Shown one piece after another: positions 26,948 to 35,558 of a stretch of DNA of 64,000 nucleotides. The translations under genes and the position numbers were made by a program. Source of the stretch: Rhodopirellula islandica. GTDB lineage: Bacteria > Planctomycetota > Planctomycetia > Pirellulales > Pirellulaceae. Under the pieces are notes generated by a model. That model worked only from the letters and a program-made list of their open reading frames with translations, did no database searches and was not told the origin of the DNA. Each line of letters begins with the position of its first letter. Position 1 is the stretch's first letter. The stretch covers positions 124,001-188,000 of the forward strand of contig NZ_LECT01000028.1 of assembly GCF_001027925.1 (NCBI RefSeq). The letters are read 5' to 3'.

Positions 26948-29900
26948 ATGGCGTTCATGAACGCACCTTGTTTTCCATTGATGAATTCCCTCCGCCGCCA
27001 CACTGCCGGGATTTACCAATCCATTGCGATTGGTTTCTTGCTAGGACTCTGCGTGGGTTGCCCCAGCTCCACCCCGTCCATTGACTCTGGCCAGGAATCC
27101 ACGGTCAAACGCCCGCTGGGTCGCATGCGAGTTTTGGGACGCACCGGCAAATGGGACGAGGCTTGGAACCTGCGTGACGCGGTGCTGGAAAAACACAGCG
27201 AGGATCCCGAAGCGATCACGTTTGTGGCTCGAGTCGCGCACCAAACCGGCCGAGCCAACCTGGCCGCCGACTACCTGGCGCAAGCCAGCCGAGTCGAGAA
27301 CTACGCTTCGCCTAAACGCGTCGACGAGACGCTGATCGCGATGATCTCAGCCGGTCGAACTCACGATGCGATGGCATTCCTAGAACGAGTCGTGACGGCT
27401 CATCCGGATCGCCACGACACCCGAAGGATGCTGTTTGACCTCCAGATGGGCACGGAAGAACGCGACGCAGGGCTGCTCAACGGACAAAGCTTGATCCGAG
27501 ATCGTCAGTTCGACCTGGAACTGCTGATGACGATGACCGACACCGAGATCCGGTCGATGGATGCCAAGCCGCTGGATGAAATGGTGGCCCGCAATCCGGA
27601 CGACCTTCGTCCCTTGATTGGCGCGGCTCGATCCGCGTTGGACCAAAATCTGTTTGATGAAGCCCGAGAGAGCCTGGACAAGATCGTCCAGCGCCACCCC
27701 GATTACGCGACCGCCGCAGCCATGCGTTCGCTCTTGCTGGCCGAACAAGCGGACTGGGAAGAACTGGAATCATCGCTGGCATCAATGCCATCCCAAGTGA
27801 CCCAGCGACGACACTTTTGGACCGCAATGGGCATGTGGGCCGAAGCCACCGGCAACCTTGAGGCGGCCGCCAAAGCCCACTGGAGAGCCACCCAGACCGA
27901 CCCCGACATTTCGCGATCCTGGTTGGACCTGCAACGTGTCTTGCAATCCGATCCGCCGTTGGGAGTCGAACCAACCGTCGTCAAAGCCATCGGCGACCGA
28001 GCCAAACAACTCAATCGATTCAACCAACTTCGCCGACGCTTCGACCGGTCCGGCCGAATCTCACGATCGGTGATCGCTGAAATGGTGAGCGTCGTGAAAG
28101 ATCTGGGCCGCCCCTGGGAAGCCGAAGCCTGGATCTCCATCGGCATGCAACTCCCCGAAGATGATTCGGTCGACCTGAAACAATTGCGTCAGGACTTGGT
28201 CGCTCAGCTTCGTCGCGACACACCTTGGCAAGAGGTGCAGAACCATCCGGAGCTGAAACTGGATCTTTCGGATTTCACATTCCAACCCTCCCTCGAACGA
28301 TTCCTACAACGACAAATCAAAGAACAGGAGTCCGAGCCCGATCCATTGCGAAACCGAACTCCTGCCGCCGAGATGCCCCAAGCCGCCAGCGACCAAGTCC
28401 AACCGATTGAGTTGGTCAACGAAGCCCAGCAACGAGGCGTTTCATTCTTGGCAGCGACGGGCCAAGACCTCGACCAGCCGGGAATCAGCCTGCATCAGAC
28501 GCTCGGCTGTGGTGGTGCAACACTGGACTTTGACCTGGACGGCTGGAGCGATCTGGCACTGGTGACCGCCGGTGGCACGCCACCGCACAAGGATTCACCG
28601 CCGAATGTTTTGCTTCGCAACGAGAATGGAGTCTTCGTCACGGCACCGGAATCGGCCGGCGTGAACGATCGCGGGTTTGCCCAAGGAATCGCGGTCGGCG
28701 ATCTCAACGAAGATGGCTGGCCCGATTTGCTGTGCACGAACTACGGACCCAACGTGTTGCTGATCAATCAAGGTGACGGAACCTTCGTCGATGAAACGGC
28801 CAAATGGATGGACCAACCTGACGAAACACGTTGGTCGACGGGCGCCGCGTTTGCCGACCTCGATTCCGACGGATTGACCGACATGGTCGTCCTGAATTAC
28901 TGCGAAGGATTGGATCCTGTCACGTTTGTTTGTGGCGACGGGTCCGACGAACCCGCCCGGTCCTGTTCTCCGATGCGATTCCGTGGAGACCAAGACCAAT
29001 TCTTTCGGACTCAGCCGCGCGGAGGCATTCAAGACGTCACGCAGGACTGGAACGTCCTTGCCACTGATCCCGGTCGGGGACTTGGCGTCGCCATCGGTCG
29101 CTTTGAAGATCGACCGGGCAATCAAGTCTTCATTGCCAACGACATGACCAGCAACTTTTACTGGTCACCCTCGCCAGGTGATACGAACAGCAACTGGTCC
29201 GAGTCCGCCTTGCCTCGCGGGCTGGCCGTGGATGGTCGCTCCATCGCGCAGGGTTCGATGGGCATCGCGGTCGACGATTTCAATCAGGACGGAAAGATCG
29301 ACTTCTACGTCACCAACTTCGACCAGGAATACAACACGCTGCACCTGCAAACCGGCCCTGGCAGCTATCGCGACTCCACCATGGCAGTGAACCTGGGCTC
29401 GGACACGCTGCCCTTGGTTGGCTTCGGAACCACCTCGACAGACCTGGACGGCGACGGGCAGAACGAATTGATCGTTGCCAACGGCCACGTCGACATCTTC
29501 CAACGCGATGACTTGTCGGAGGACCCCTCTCAGTCGTCCGCTCGCCGCAGTCTCTACGCTCAACCGGCGCAGATCTTTCGCCATGGATCCGATGGCCGAT
29601 TTGAAACGGCACCCATGTCGGGCGAGTACCTTTCCCAGCCCCATGTCGGGCGCAGTTTGTGGACGATCGATGTCAACCGCGACCTGCGACCTGATCTGAT
29701 GGTGACCCATCAAACCGAACCGGCTGCGATGCTCGTCAATCACACCGCTTCCCAATCCCCCAAACTGAAGATCCGAGTGGCTGGCACAGAGTCGTCTCGC
29801 GATGCGATCGGCACTTGGATCACCGTGACGGCAGGCGACTGGCAACGGAAACACTGGGTCATCGCCGGTGGAAGTTACTTCAGCAACGACGAAGCCGCCT

Positions 29901-30046
29901 GGACCCTGAGTTGCCCGGATTCTGCCGACGACGTCACGGTTGAAATCCGATGGCCAAACGATCAACCACAAACGTTCCAGGGCATCGCAACGAACTCGGA
30001 ATGGTTGATGGTCCAGGGCCAGCCCAACGCGATTCAGCTTCCCTGA
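26948..30046 (+). CDS. Lipoprotein with TPR-like, FG-GAP and ASPIC/UnbV domains
   Basis: A 1032-residue exported protein with three parts. Residues about 60-450 are helical, TPR-like repeats (DPEAITFVARVAHQTGRANL, DEARESLDKIVQRHPDYATA). From about 495 comes an FG-GAP propeller with DFDLDGWSD, DLNEDGWPD, DLDSDGLTD, DFNQDGKID and DLDGDGQNE, preceded by LHQTLGCGGATLDF. The last 100 residues are an ASPIC/UnbV domain (LKIRVAGTESSRDAIGTWIT and VEIRWPNDQPQTF). The leader ends in the lipobox LCVGC. ATGs at 26948, 26957 and 26981 are possible; 26981 gives the cleanest signal peptide. It is divergent from the heme-bearing FG-GAP gene. Function unknown, probably surface binding. Confidence 0.88.
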   Translation: MAFMNAPCFPLMNSLRRHTAGIYQSIAIGFLLGLCVGCPSSTPSIDSGQESTVKRPLGRMRVLGRTGKWDEAWNLRDAVLEKHSEDPEAITFVARVAHQTGRANLAADYLAQASRVENYASPKRVDETLIAMISAGRTHDAMAFLERVVTAHPDRHDTRRMLFDLQMGTEERDAGLLNGQSLIRDRQFDLELLMTMTDTEIRSMDAKPLDEMVARNPDDLRPLIGAARSALDQNLFDEARESLDKIVQRHPDYATAAAMRSLLLAEQADWEELESSLASMPSQVTQRRHFWTAMGMWAEATGNLEAAAKAHWRATQTDPDISRSWLDLQRVLQSDPPLGVEPTVVKAIGDRAKQLNRFNQLRRRFDRSGRISRSVIAEMVSVVKDLGRPWEAEAWISIGMQLPEDDSVDLKQLRQDLVAQLRRDTPWQEVQNHPELKLDLSDFTFQPSLERFLQRQIKEQESEPDPLRNRTPAAEMPQAASDQVQPIELVNEAQQRGVSFLAATGQDLDQPGISLHQTLGCGGATLDFDLDGWSDLALVTAGGTPPHKDSPPNVLLRNENGVFVTAPESAGVNDRGFAQGIAVGDLNEDGWPDLLCTNYGPNVLLINQGDGTFVDETAKWMDQPDETRWSTGAAFADLDSDGLTDMVVLNYCEGLDPVTFVCGDGSDEPARSCSPMRFRGDQDQFFRTQPRGGIQDVTQDWNVLATDPGRGLGVAIGRFEDRPGNQVFIANDMTSNFYWSPSPGDTNSNWSESALPRGLAVDGRSIAQGSMGIAVDDFNQDGKIDFYVTNFDQEYNTLHLQTGPGSYRDSTMAVNLGSDTLPLVGFGTTSTDLDGDGQNELIVANGHVDIFQRDDLSEDPSQSSARRSLYAQPAQIFRHGSDGRFETAPMSGEYLSQPHVGRSLWTIDVNRDLRPDLMVTHQTEPAAMLVNHTASQSPKLKIRVAGTESSRDAIGTWITVTAGDWQRKHWVIAGGSYFSNDEAAWTLSCPDSADDVTVEIRWPNDQPQTFQGIATNSEWLMVQGQPNAIQLP

Positions 30047-30166
30047 GCCGCCGAGAAGAGGTTGTGCCGTTTTATTCCACCCTCCCTTTGGGAGGGTCGG
30101 ACCGCTTCGGGTCGGGGAGGGTTACGCGCTGGTTCCGATGCTCGACCCTCCCCTCGCTTCGCTCGA

Positions 30167-30370
30167 CCACCGACGGACATGCCCGCGTCGCCACTCTCCC
30201 TCCCGCCGTGGCCGATGGCCACGGCGGGAGGGAGAGTTTTTCAGGGGGGCTCGTTTACCGGGGGTACCATCTGACATCCCTACCGGGATGAAGAAAGACA
30301 GAAGCCGGAAGAAAAGTTGCATCCGCTATCAGAGCACCAACAGCAAACATTTAGCAGTCCAGGAAAAACG
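30167..30370 (+). repeat. Composite palindromic repeat, copy 2 (shortened)
   Basis: The perfect 45-base palindrome is at 30193-30237, identical to copies 1 and 3. To its left is CCACCGACGGAC...GCCCGCGTCGCC; to its right TTTTCAGGGGGGCTCGTTTACC and a TCCCTACCGGGATGAAG end, then an outer arm that matches copy 1 in reverse. The middle hairpin of the right arm and the left outer arm are missing. Confidence 0.85.
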
Positions 30371-30410
30371 TCCCGAAACGACAGACCACCAAGTCCGTCG
30401 ATCGCCCCCC

Positions 30411-30546
30411 ATCACAACCCGAACGCGTCAGCGAGGTACCCCACGGAATCCCCCCACGACGGCCCCGTCCGGGGCGGCGTACTGTTGGCCGCCATCGGTC
30501 TCGGGCTTCCGCCCCGAGCTAACGACGGCGGCCCCATCCGGGGCGA
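30411..30546 (+). repeat. GGCCCC-TCCGGGGC repeat, copy 1
   Basis: It shares ATCACAACCCGAA, CACGACGGCCCC-TCCGGGGCG, CATCGGTCTC, GGCTTCCGCCCCGAGCTAA and a second GGCCCCATCCGGGGCGA with 42433-42571, with spacing changes. Each GGCCCC/GGGGCC unit is a short hairpin. No gene is visible. Confidence 0.75.
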
Positions 30547-30582
30547 TGCTGGGCAACCTCGCCCGCGACTTCGAAACAGCAC

Positions 30583-30610
30583 AAAAAAACCCCGGTGAAC
30601 TCACCGGGGT
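30583..30610 (-). terminator. Rho-independent terminator of the cyclophilin gene
   Basis: On the minus strand ACCCCGGTG-AGTT-CACCGGGGT is a perfect 9-bp hairpin followed by seven T residues, 54 bases beyond the stop of the peptidylprolyl isomerase gene. Confidence 0.88.
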
Positions 30611-30664
30611 CGCTTTGATTTTGAGATCATCCACGACGCGGAAAACGCCAGGAATGAATCGCAT

Positions 30665-31096
30665 TCACTCTTCGGTGACGCGAACGGTCTTCATCTTGTC
30701 GCCTTGCTCAATCGCATCGACGATGTCCTGGCCTTCGATGACCTTGCCGAACACGCTGTGTCGGTTGTCGAGGTGAGGCTGGGCTTCATGCGTGATGAAG
30801 AACTGCGAACCGTTGGTGTTCGGCCCCGCATTGGCCATCGACAAAACGCCGGGACCATCGTGCTTGAGATCGGGATGAAATTCATCTTCAAACTGGTAAC
30901 CGGGGCCACCGCGACCGCTGCCTTCGGGGCAGCCGCCTTGGACCATGAAGTTGGGGATCACGCGATGGAAAACCAGCCCGTCGTAATACTTCTTCTCGCA
31001 GAGCGTTTCAAAGTTTTCAACGGTCTTGGGAGTTTTGTCGTCAAACAATTCGATGCGAATCGTTCCGCGATCGGTATCAAATGTGGCAACTTTCAT
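30665..31096 (-). CDS. ppiB: Cyclophilin-type peptidylprolyl isomerase
   Basis: This 143-residue cytoplasmic enzyme accelerates cis-trans isomerisation of prolyl bonds during protein folding. It has no signal peptide. Active-site blocks are [15 protein letters not shown] (Arg, Phe, Met and Gln of the pocket), [20 protein letters not shown] and [18 protein letters not shown] loop [15 protein letters not shown] is the usual bacterial variant, and the Trp of the human cyclosporin site is replaced here by His (in [12 protein letters not shown]). The ATG at 31096 begins [11 protein letters not shown], a conserved start. It is monocistronic with its own terminator; the next gene upstream on the same strand ends 81 bases away. 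Confidence 0.95.
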   Translation of the reverse strand: MKVATFDTDRGTIRIELFDDKTPKTVENFETLCEKKYYDGLVFHRVIPNFMVQGGCPEGSGRGGPGYQFEDEFHPDLKHDGPGVLSMANAGPNTNGSQFFITHEAQPHLDNRHSVFGKVIEGQDIVDAIEQGDKMKTVRVTEE

Positions 31097-31177
31097 CGGT
31101 CACTTTCGTCAAGGTAGTAAAAACGGTTCGTTGGTTGATTTTGATTGGGACCCCAGTTCCATTCCGGCAACTCGAGA

Positions 31178-31771
31178 TCACAAATCGAGCGAAGATTCCA
31201 ATTCACGAAGCTCTCGCTCGGTTTCGTCTTCAAAGGTCGTGTCGTCCGTCTGCGTTTCGTCGAGACGGGGGATGCTGGGCACGCTGGGAACGCTGGCGGA
31301 CTGATTCGACGGGTCGAGTTCTTTGCGAGTCCCATCGGGCAGGATCAGGACGGCTTTTTCCACCCCGCCATCGGATCCCACTTTGACAGCGGCCTTGGCA
31401 GAGCCAGTGGTGCCTTCCAAGTCAAACACGATGAAATCGGGGTTCTGTTCGGCTTCGTTGACCGTTTCGCTGAAGTTCATGGACATCGATTCGATCGAAC
31501 CGATTTCCTCGGTGACCTCGGGCATGCGATTCAAATCTTCTTTGACGGGTTCGAACACCACCGCCAAACCGCCAACCTTGGACATCGCGTACCAGCTGAC
31601 TCCACAGCAAACCACCAACGACAGAAAACCAAGCCCCAGGACGATCGCCAGGATCATGGGCCACTTTTTCTTGGCCGGCGGTGGAACGCCAGGCCCACCG
31701 ACCACTTCGGGAGTCAGCGGATTTTGATAGGCCCGATTCGGGTCAAATGGGTCGTTTGGTGTACTGGACAT
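31178..31771 (-). CDS. Single-pass membrane protein of unknown function
   Basis: A 197-residue protein whose first 35 residues are rich in Pro and Asn (DPFDPNRAYQNPLTPE). A Pro/Lys patch and one TM helix at about 35-60 (ILAIVLGLGFLSLVVCCGVS) follow. The outer part has a small alpha/beta region with MSMNFSETVNEAEQN and DFIVFDLEGTTGSAKAAVKV, then a Ser/Pro/Glu/Thr-rich acidic tail. The region resembles small Coa1-like domains only loosely; I would not name it. The frame is open to 31840, but the ATG at 31771 starts the soluble head directly. It lies upstream of the cyclophilin gene on the same strand, so a shared transcript is possible. Confidence 0.7.
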   Translation of the reverse strand: MSSTPNDPFDPNRAYQNPLTPEVVGGPGVPPPAKKKWPMILAIVLGLGFLSLVVCCGVSWYAMSKVGGLAVVFEPVKEDLNRMPEVTEEIGSIESMSMNFSETVNEAEQNPDFIVFDLEGTTGSAKAAVKVGSDGGVEKAVLILPDGTRKELDPSNQSASVPSVPSIPRLDETQTDDTTFEDETERELRELESSLDL

Positions 31772-32142
31772 GATTCCCTTTTCGCCCACGCGATGGTGAA
31801 GATTCTTCCCTGACGAGCCCTTGACGAACGCCGTGGCCACGGTGACGGAAAGAGCTGGTCCGCAGCCTTCCCGCTCCCGTCACAATCATCCGTGTCGTGA
31901 CAGCACGCACATTAAACCCAAATGCCGGTGGATTTGGTACCGCCCCAGAATCTTGGTTTTCGGAGCATTGGTAAATCGATTCAATTCGGGTATTTTAGGG
32001 AACTGTTGGCTGCATCTGACGCAAACTGAGTCGTTTGTTTTCAATTGCTGCGGTTGGGTAGAACCGTTTGTCTGACAGTTTCATTCTTTAGTTCTGGCAA
32101 AATCGCCAAGAGCGCCCGAAAGTCTTTAGGAGACACGCATCC
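31772..32142. other. Intergenic region upstream of glnII
   Basis: This holds the divergent promoters of the membrane protein and glnII. I looked for a sigma-54 -24/-12 box and found only an off-spaced TTGGCTGCATCTGACGC, so I make no promoter call. No gene is visible. Confidence 0.5.
32128..32132 (+). promoter_or_regulatory. Ribosome binding site of glnII
   Basis: AGGAG lies 10 bases before the ATG at 32143 and supports that start. Clear Shine-Dalgarno sequences are uncommon in this window. Confidence 0.6.
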
Positions 32143-33168
32143 ATGACCAAGTGCAAATTGGAATACATCTGGCTCGACGGCTATCAACCGACCCAGAGCA
32201 TGCGCAGCAAAACCAAGGTTGTCAGCGACTTCAGCGGCAACGTGGAAGATGCACCTGTCTGGTGCTTTGATGGCTCGTCCACCGAACAAGCCCCCGGCGG
32301 TGCCAGCGATTGCTTGCTGAAACCTGTTTACTGCGTTCCCGATCCAGATCGTTTGGGCACCGGATTCTTGGTGATGTGCGAAGTGATGAATGCTGATGGC
32401 AGTCCTCACCGTAGCAACGGGCGTGCAACCATCCACGACGACGACAATGACTTCTGGTTCGGCTTCGAACAGGAGTACACGATCTTCGATCCGGAAACCA
32501 AAAAGCCAATCGGCTTCCCTTCAGAAGGCTTCCCAGCCCCTCAAGGCCCTTACTACTGCTCCGTCGGTGCTGGCAAAGCAGTCGGTCGCGAAATTGTCGA
32601 AGAGCACCTGGAACTGTGCTTGGAAGCTGGCCTGAATGTCGAAGGCATCAACGCCGAAGTCATGATGGGTCAGTGGGAATTCCAAATCTTCGCCAAGGGC
32701 GCCGCCCAAGCTGGCGACGAGATCTGGCTCGCCCGCTACTTGCTGGATCGCACCGGTGAAAAATACGGCATGGAAATCAACTACCACTGCAAACCAGTCA
32801 AGGGCGACTGGAACGGCAGCGGCATGCACGCCAACTTCAGCAACACGACCCTCCGGACGTGTGGCAGCAAAGAAGTTTACGATGCGATCTGCCAAGCCTT
32901 CGAGCCTCGGATCACCGAGCACATCGATGTCTACGGTGCTGACAATGACCAACGTTTGACCGGTTTGCACGAAACGCAATCGATCGACAAGTTCAGCTAC
33001 GGCATCTCGGACCGCGGTGCATCGATCCGCATTCCAATCGCCACCGTCGAAAATGGCTGGAAGGGCTGGTTGGAAGATCGTCGCCCCGCCTCCAACGCGG
33101 ACCCATACATGGTTGCCAGTGCGATTATCGCAACGGTCAAGACGGCCAACGTGCCCGCCGGCGTCTGA
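32143..33168 (+). CDS. glnII: Glutamine synthetase, GSII (eukaryotic-like) type
   Basis: This cytoplasmic enzyme makes glutamine from glutamate, ammonia and ATP. At 341 residues it is the short GSII form rather than the roughly 470-residue GSI. Seen are the N-terminal beta-grasp start (LEYIWLDGYQPTQSMRSKTK), the substrate blocks WCFDGSSTEQAPG and FGFEQEYTIFD (metal-binding Glu residues), GPYYCSVGAGKAVGREIVEEH, EVMMGQWEFQI, and the ammonia/glutamate loop KGDWNGSGMHANFS. The end holds YGISDRGASIRIP, the arginine-rich phosphate site. No adenylylation-loop Tyr of the GSI type is expected. A terminator follows at 33251. It is monocistronic. Confidence 0.95.
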   Translation: MTKCKLEYIWLDGYQPTQSMRSKTKVVSDFSGNVEDAPVWCFDGSSTEQAPGGASDCLLKPVYCVPDPDRLGTGFLVMCEVMNADGSPHRSNGRATIHDDDNDFWFGFEQEYTIFDPETKKPIGFPSEGFPAPQGPYYCSVGAGKAVGREIVEEHLELCLEAGLNVEGINAEVMMGQWEFQIFAKGAAQAGDEIWLARYLLDRTGEKYGMEINYHCKPVKGDWNGSGMHANFSNTTLRTCGSKEVYDAICQAFEPRITEHIDVYGADNDQRLTGLHETQSIDKFSYGISDRGASIRIPIATVENGWKGWLEDRRPASNADPYMVASAIIATVKTANVPAGV

Positions 33169-33250
33169 TCGACGTCCCCGGCCCAGGCTGCTGAGCCGAT
33201 TCAATTGTGAGCGACTGAAATCGCAACGCTCGAATCCACTCGAACTCTCG

Positions 33251-33282
33251 ATGCCGAGTCACCCAGGTGACTCGGCATTTTT
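33251..33282 (+). terminator. Rho-independent terminator of glnII
   Basis: ATGCCGAGTCACC and its exact complement enclose two bases and are followed by a short T run (TTTTTC). It begins about 80 bases after the glnII stop. Confidence 0.85.
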
Positions 33283-33418
33283 CATGCGCCGACATCGGGC
33301 GTCATGCCACTCAGCTTTCACTCAGAGCAACACGTCCCGTGCGCGAAACAGTTACAATACAAGCGCCGCGTCCACGTAGTTGACGCTTGTCCTTTTTACG
33401 TTTGTTACTGGAGCCCCC

Positions 33419-33607
33419 ATGAACGTCTTGAACCTCCGGCGAGCCCTCGCTGTCCTTTGCTGCCTCACACTGGGCACCGCAGTTGGCTGCCCCTCGCAAC
33501 CCACCACCGCGTTGGAAGACGCTGACCAGTCGGCGATCGACGCCTACCAGGCTGAACAAGAGAAAGACCTCGCGTCGATGGACGGTACCCTCGAAACCAA
33601 ACCGTAA
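33419..33607 (+). CDS. Small lipoprotein, 62 aa
   Basis: A 62-residue peptide with a complete lipoprotein signal: Arg-rich start, LAVLCCLTLGTAV core and the lipobox AVGC (Cys near 24). The mature part is only about 39 residues, acidic and Gln/Asp/Glu-rich (DADQSAIDAYQAEQEKDLAS). The upstream frame start at 33380 would precede the natural signal, so the ATG at 33419 is chosen. TTACAAT around 33352 may be a -10 box. It lies between glnII and the pseudopilin. Function unknown; such short lipoproteins are frequently missed by gene finders. Confidence 0.6.
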   Translation: MNVLNLRRALAVLCCLTLGTAVGCPSQPTTALEDADQSAIDAYQAEQEKDLASMDGTLETKP

Positions 33608-33784
33608 CCAACGCTGTTTGAAGCCCGAGCGACTGGGATTCCATCCCTGTCGCTCGGGGTCAAGACGAAGGAACGGTTCATCAATCCGTTTTGGCGGAAT
33701 GGCGTGAGCCACCTGGTCGTTGCTGGAGGACTCGGGTCGTTCCGTTGACACTCTCAAGACCGAAGTTGTTTCCGAATGATTCCT

Positions 33785-33824
33785 AAAAAAAGCCGGCTTC
33801 ACTCAAATGAGCGAAGCCGGCTTT
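33785..33824 (-). terminator. Rho-independent terminator of the DUF1559 gene
   Basis: On the minus strand AAAGCCGGCTTC pairs perfectly with GAAGCCGGCTTT, extended by an inner CTCA/TGAG stem, and is followed by seven T residues. It starts about 45 bases past the pseudopilin stop. It may also act on the plus strand. Confidence 0.85.
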
Positions 33825-33867
33825 CGTTGTTCCTCAGCACCTTGGTTCGAAGGTTGCTTCGTGAGGG

Positions 33868-35115
33868 TCAAAACTCTTGGTCGATGATCTCACGACCACC
33901 CTTGGTTCCCATCGCTCCCCAAACGCCATACGGGCTCTTGGACCCTGGCTTCGCGGTTGCCATCGAGGCGCTTTGCCAAACCATCTCGTGGTTTTGGTTC
34001 CCGGCCTCAATCGAGTCCGTTATGAACTTGATCGCTCCATCGCCCATCAAAATATGGGCGCCACCTTGGTGACGGCTCGATGGCGGGAACATTCCCGTTT
34101 GCCCCGCGTTGTTGCCACCACAGATCGCTGCATTCGGCGGAGCAATGGTGTGGATTCCGCTGAAATTAGGACGAAAATCGGCCCACTTGTAACCGCGGCC
34201 ACCATTCACACCTTGGATCGAAGTTGTCGCAAGCCAAAACTGTGGACGTTCTGGGTCAATCTGGTTGTTCTCCACGCAGTAATTGGGGTTCAGCCGAACT
34301 TCATTGGGTGGGTTCCCATTGATCGACTGGATCCCACGCGTGTCCCGATCACCAAGATCCGTGAGCATCTCTGCCATCGCAACCGTGTTGGACAATCCAT
34401 CCAAGACATCTCGGAATTTGGAAGTCGTGTGAGGAACGAACATACCTCGGTCAGCAGCACGCGAACGCTGCGCCCAGCCGCTGTTGTTCACCTTTTCGCC
34501 ACTGGTCCCATCGTGTGACTTGGTCCCACGGACCGACCACTCCATCGAATCCCCCAGACAGGCGCCGTAGTTCGTGCGTCCTTGGCCAGGCAAACCTTGG
34601 CCAGGATCGCTCGGACAACGGAGCGTTGGCATGTTCGTCATCCAGGGGCGATATTGCAAAAACTCGACCGCTGGCCCCATCGCGGGCCAAGGTACGGTCA
34701 GCGGTGTATTCAGGTCCAACGCGTTGACCAGGCTAGGGTTGCTGATTTCTTCCCACAGCCCCTGCTGTTCGACGAAAGGAGTCAGGCCTACCAGCATGCT
34801 CAAACGCCAAGCGTTGGCATCGCCATAGTTTGTCCACCAATTGGTCGTCACACCAGTGTTTCCAAACGGGGCGGCACCTCCATCTGTCCCACCCGTTCCG
34901 ACCCCATGAATCGGCAGCTGGTTGTACGCCGAGTGGTAATTGTGAATTGCCAAGCCCAATTGCTTGAAATTATTACTGCAGCTCATTCGACGAGCTGCTT
35001 CTCGGGCGGCTTGCACGGCTGGCAGCAGCAGCCCCACCAAAACGCCAATGATGGCAATCACCACCAAAAGCTCTACCAAAGTGAAACCCTTTGGCTGGAC
35101 ACGAAAACGCTTCAT
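33868..35115 (-). CDS. DUF1559 pseudopilin-like protein
   Basis: A 415-residue planctomycete protein with a type IV pilin-like N-terminus: basic leader, then the prepilin peptidase site [20 protein letters not shown] (Gly before Phe, Glu at +5), and [20 protein letters not shown], the hallmark of the DUF1559 family. The large C-terminal domain ends with the H-X9-DG motif [12 protein letters not shown] at about 375-386. It is expected to be processed and sorted to the envelope, possibly as a minor or structural pseudopilin. A good ribosome binding site (35123-35129) lies upstream and a terminator downstream, so it is monocistronic. The function of the many paralogues is unknown. Confidence 0.93.
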   Translation of the reverse strand: MKRFRVQPKGFTLVELLVVIAIIGVLVGLLLPAVQAAREAARRMSCSNNFKQLGLAIHNYHSAYNQLPIHGVGTGGTDGGAAPFGNTGVTTNWWTNYGDANAWRLSMLVGLTPFVEQQGLWEEISNPSLVNALDLNTPLTVPWPAMGPAVEFLQYRPWMTNMPTLRCPSDPGQGLPGQGRTNYGACLGDSMEWSVRGTKSHDGTSGEKVNNSGWAQRSRAADRGMFVPHTTSKFRDVLDGLSNTVAMAEMLTDLGDRDTRGIQSINGNPPNEVRLNPNYCVENNQIDPERPQFWLATTSIQGVNGGRGYKWADFRPNFSGIHTIAPPNAAICGGNNAGQTGMFPPSSRHQGGAHILMGDGAIKFITDSIEAGNQNHEMVWQSASMATAKPGSKSPYGVWGAMGTKGGREIIDQEF

Positions 35116-35558
35116 AACAAAATCTCCCTAGAACAAAATGAAAAATCACACACTCATCTCGAGCAATGCGATGCGTTCCCATCTTAGGGATCCCGCCGGC
35201 AGCGGGTACACAAACATCCTGTAACAAAACCAAATTTTCGAGAGATTCCCCACCAGAGAAATCCATCTAGGCGACTTCTCGCCCCATAAACACCCCCCAG
35301 GGAGCTGCCCCTAAACACCCCGGCGAGAGCATGCAAATCGAATTCAGCTCTGCAATCGGCTGCCATTCACGAGGCTCCCATCACCCGACTCAGCGTTTCA
35401 GACGGAGCATCCAAGTGTCTTGTGTTTTCACCCCACATCGGGCTTTACCTCGATCAGCAATCGCCGGTACGATTTGGCGTGAAACCCGATGGGCTGCGAT
35501 GTGAATCACTCGGAATGTGCTTCCAAGCCCACAACTGAACACAGCAAAGGATTGTGCC
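35116..35558. other. Intergenic region between divergent envelope genes
   Basis: This separates the DUF1559 gene (minus) from the low-complexity protein gene (plus). AGGGAGA on the minus strand at 35123-35129 is the DUF1559 ribosome binding site, 7 bases from its ATG. No further conserved gene, RNA or hairpin was recognised. Confidence 0.55.

Noticed and set aside
32000-32142. Sigma-54 promoter of glnII
   Set aside because: The best GG/GC pair has 11 instead of 10 bases between, so spacing is wrong.
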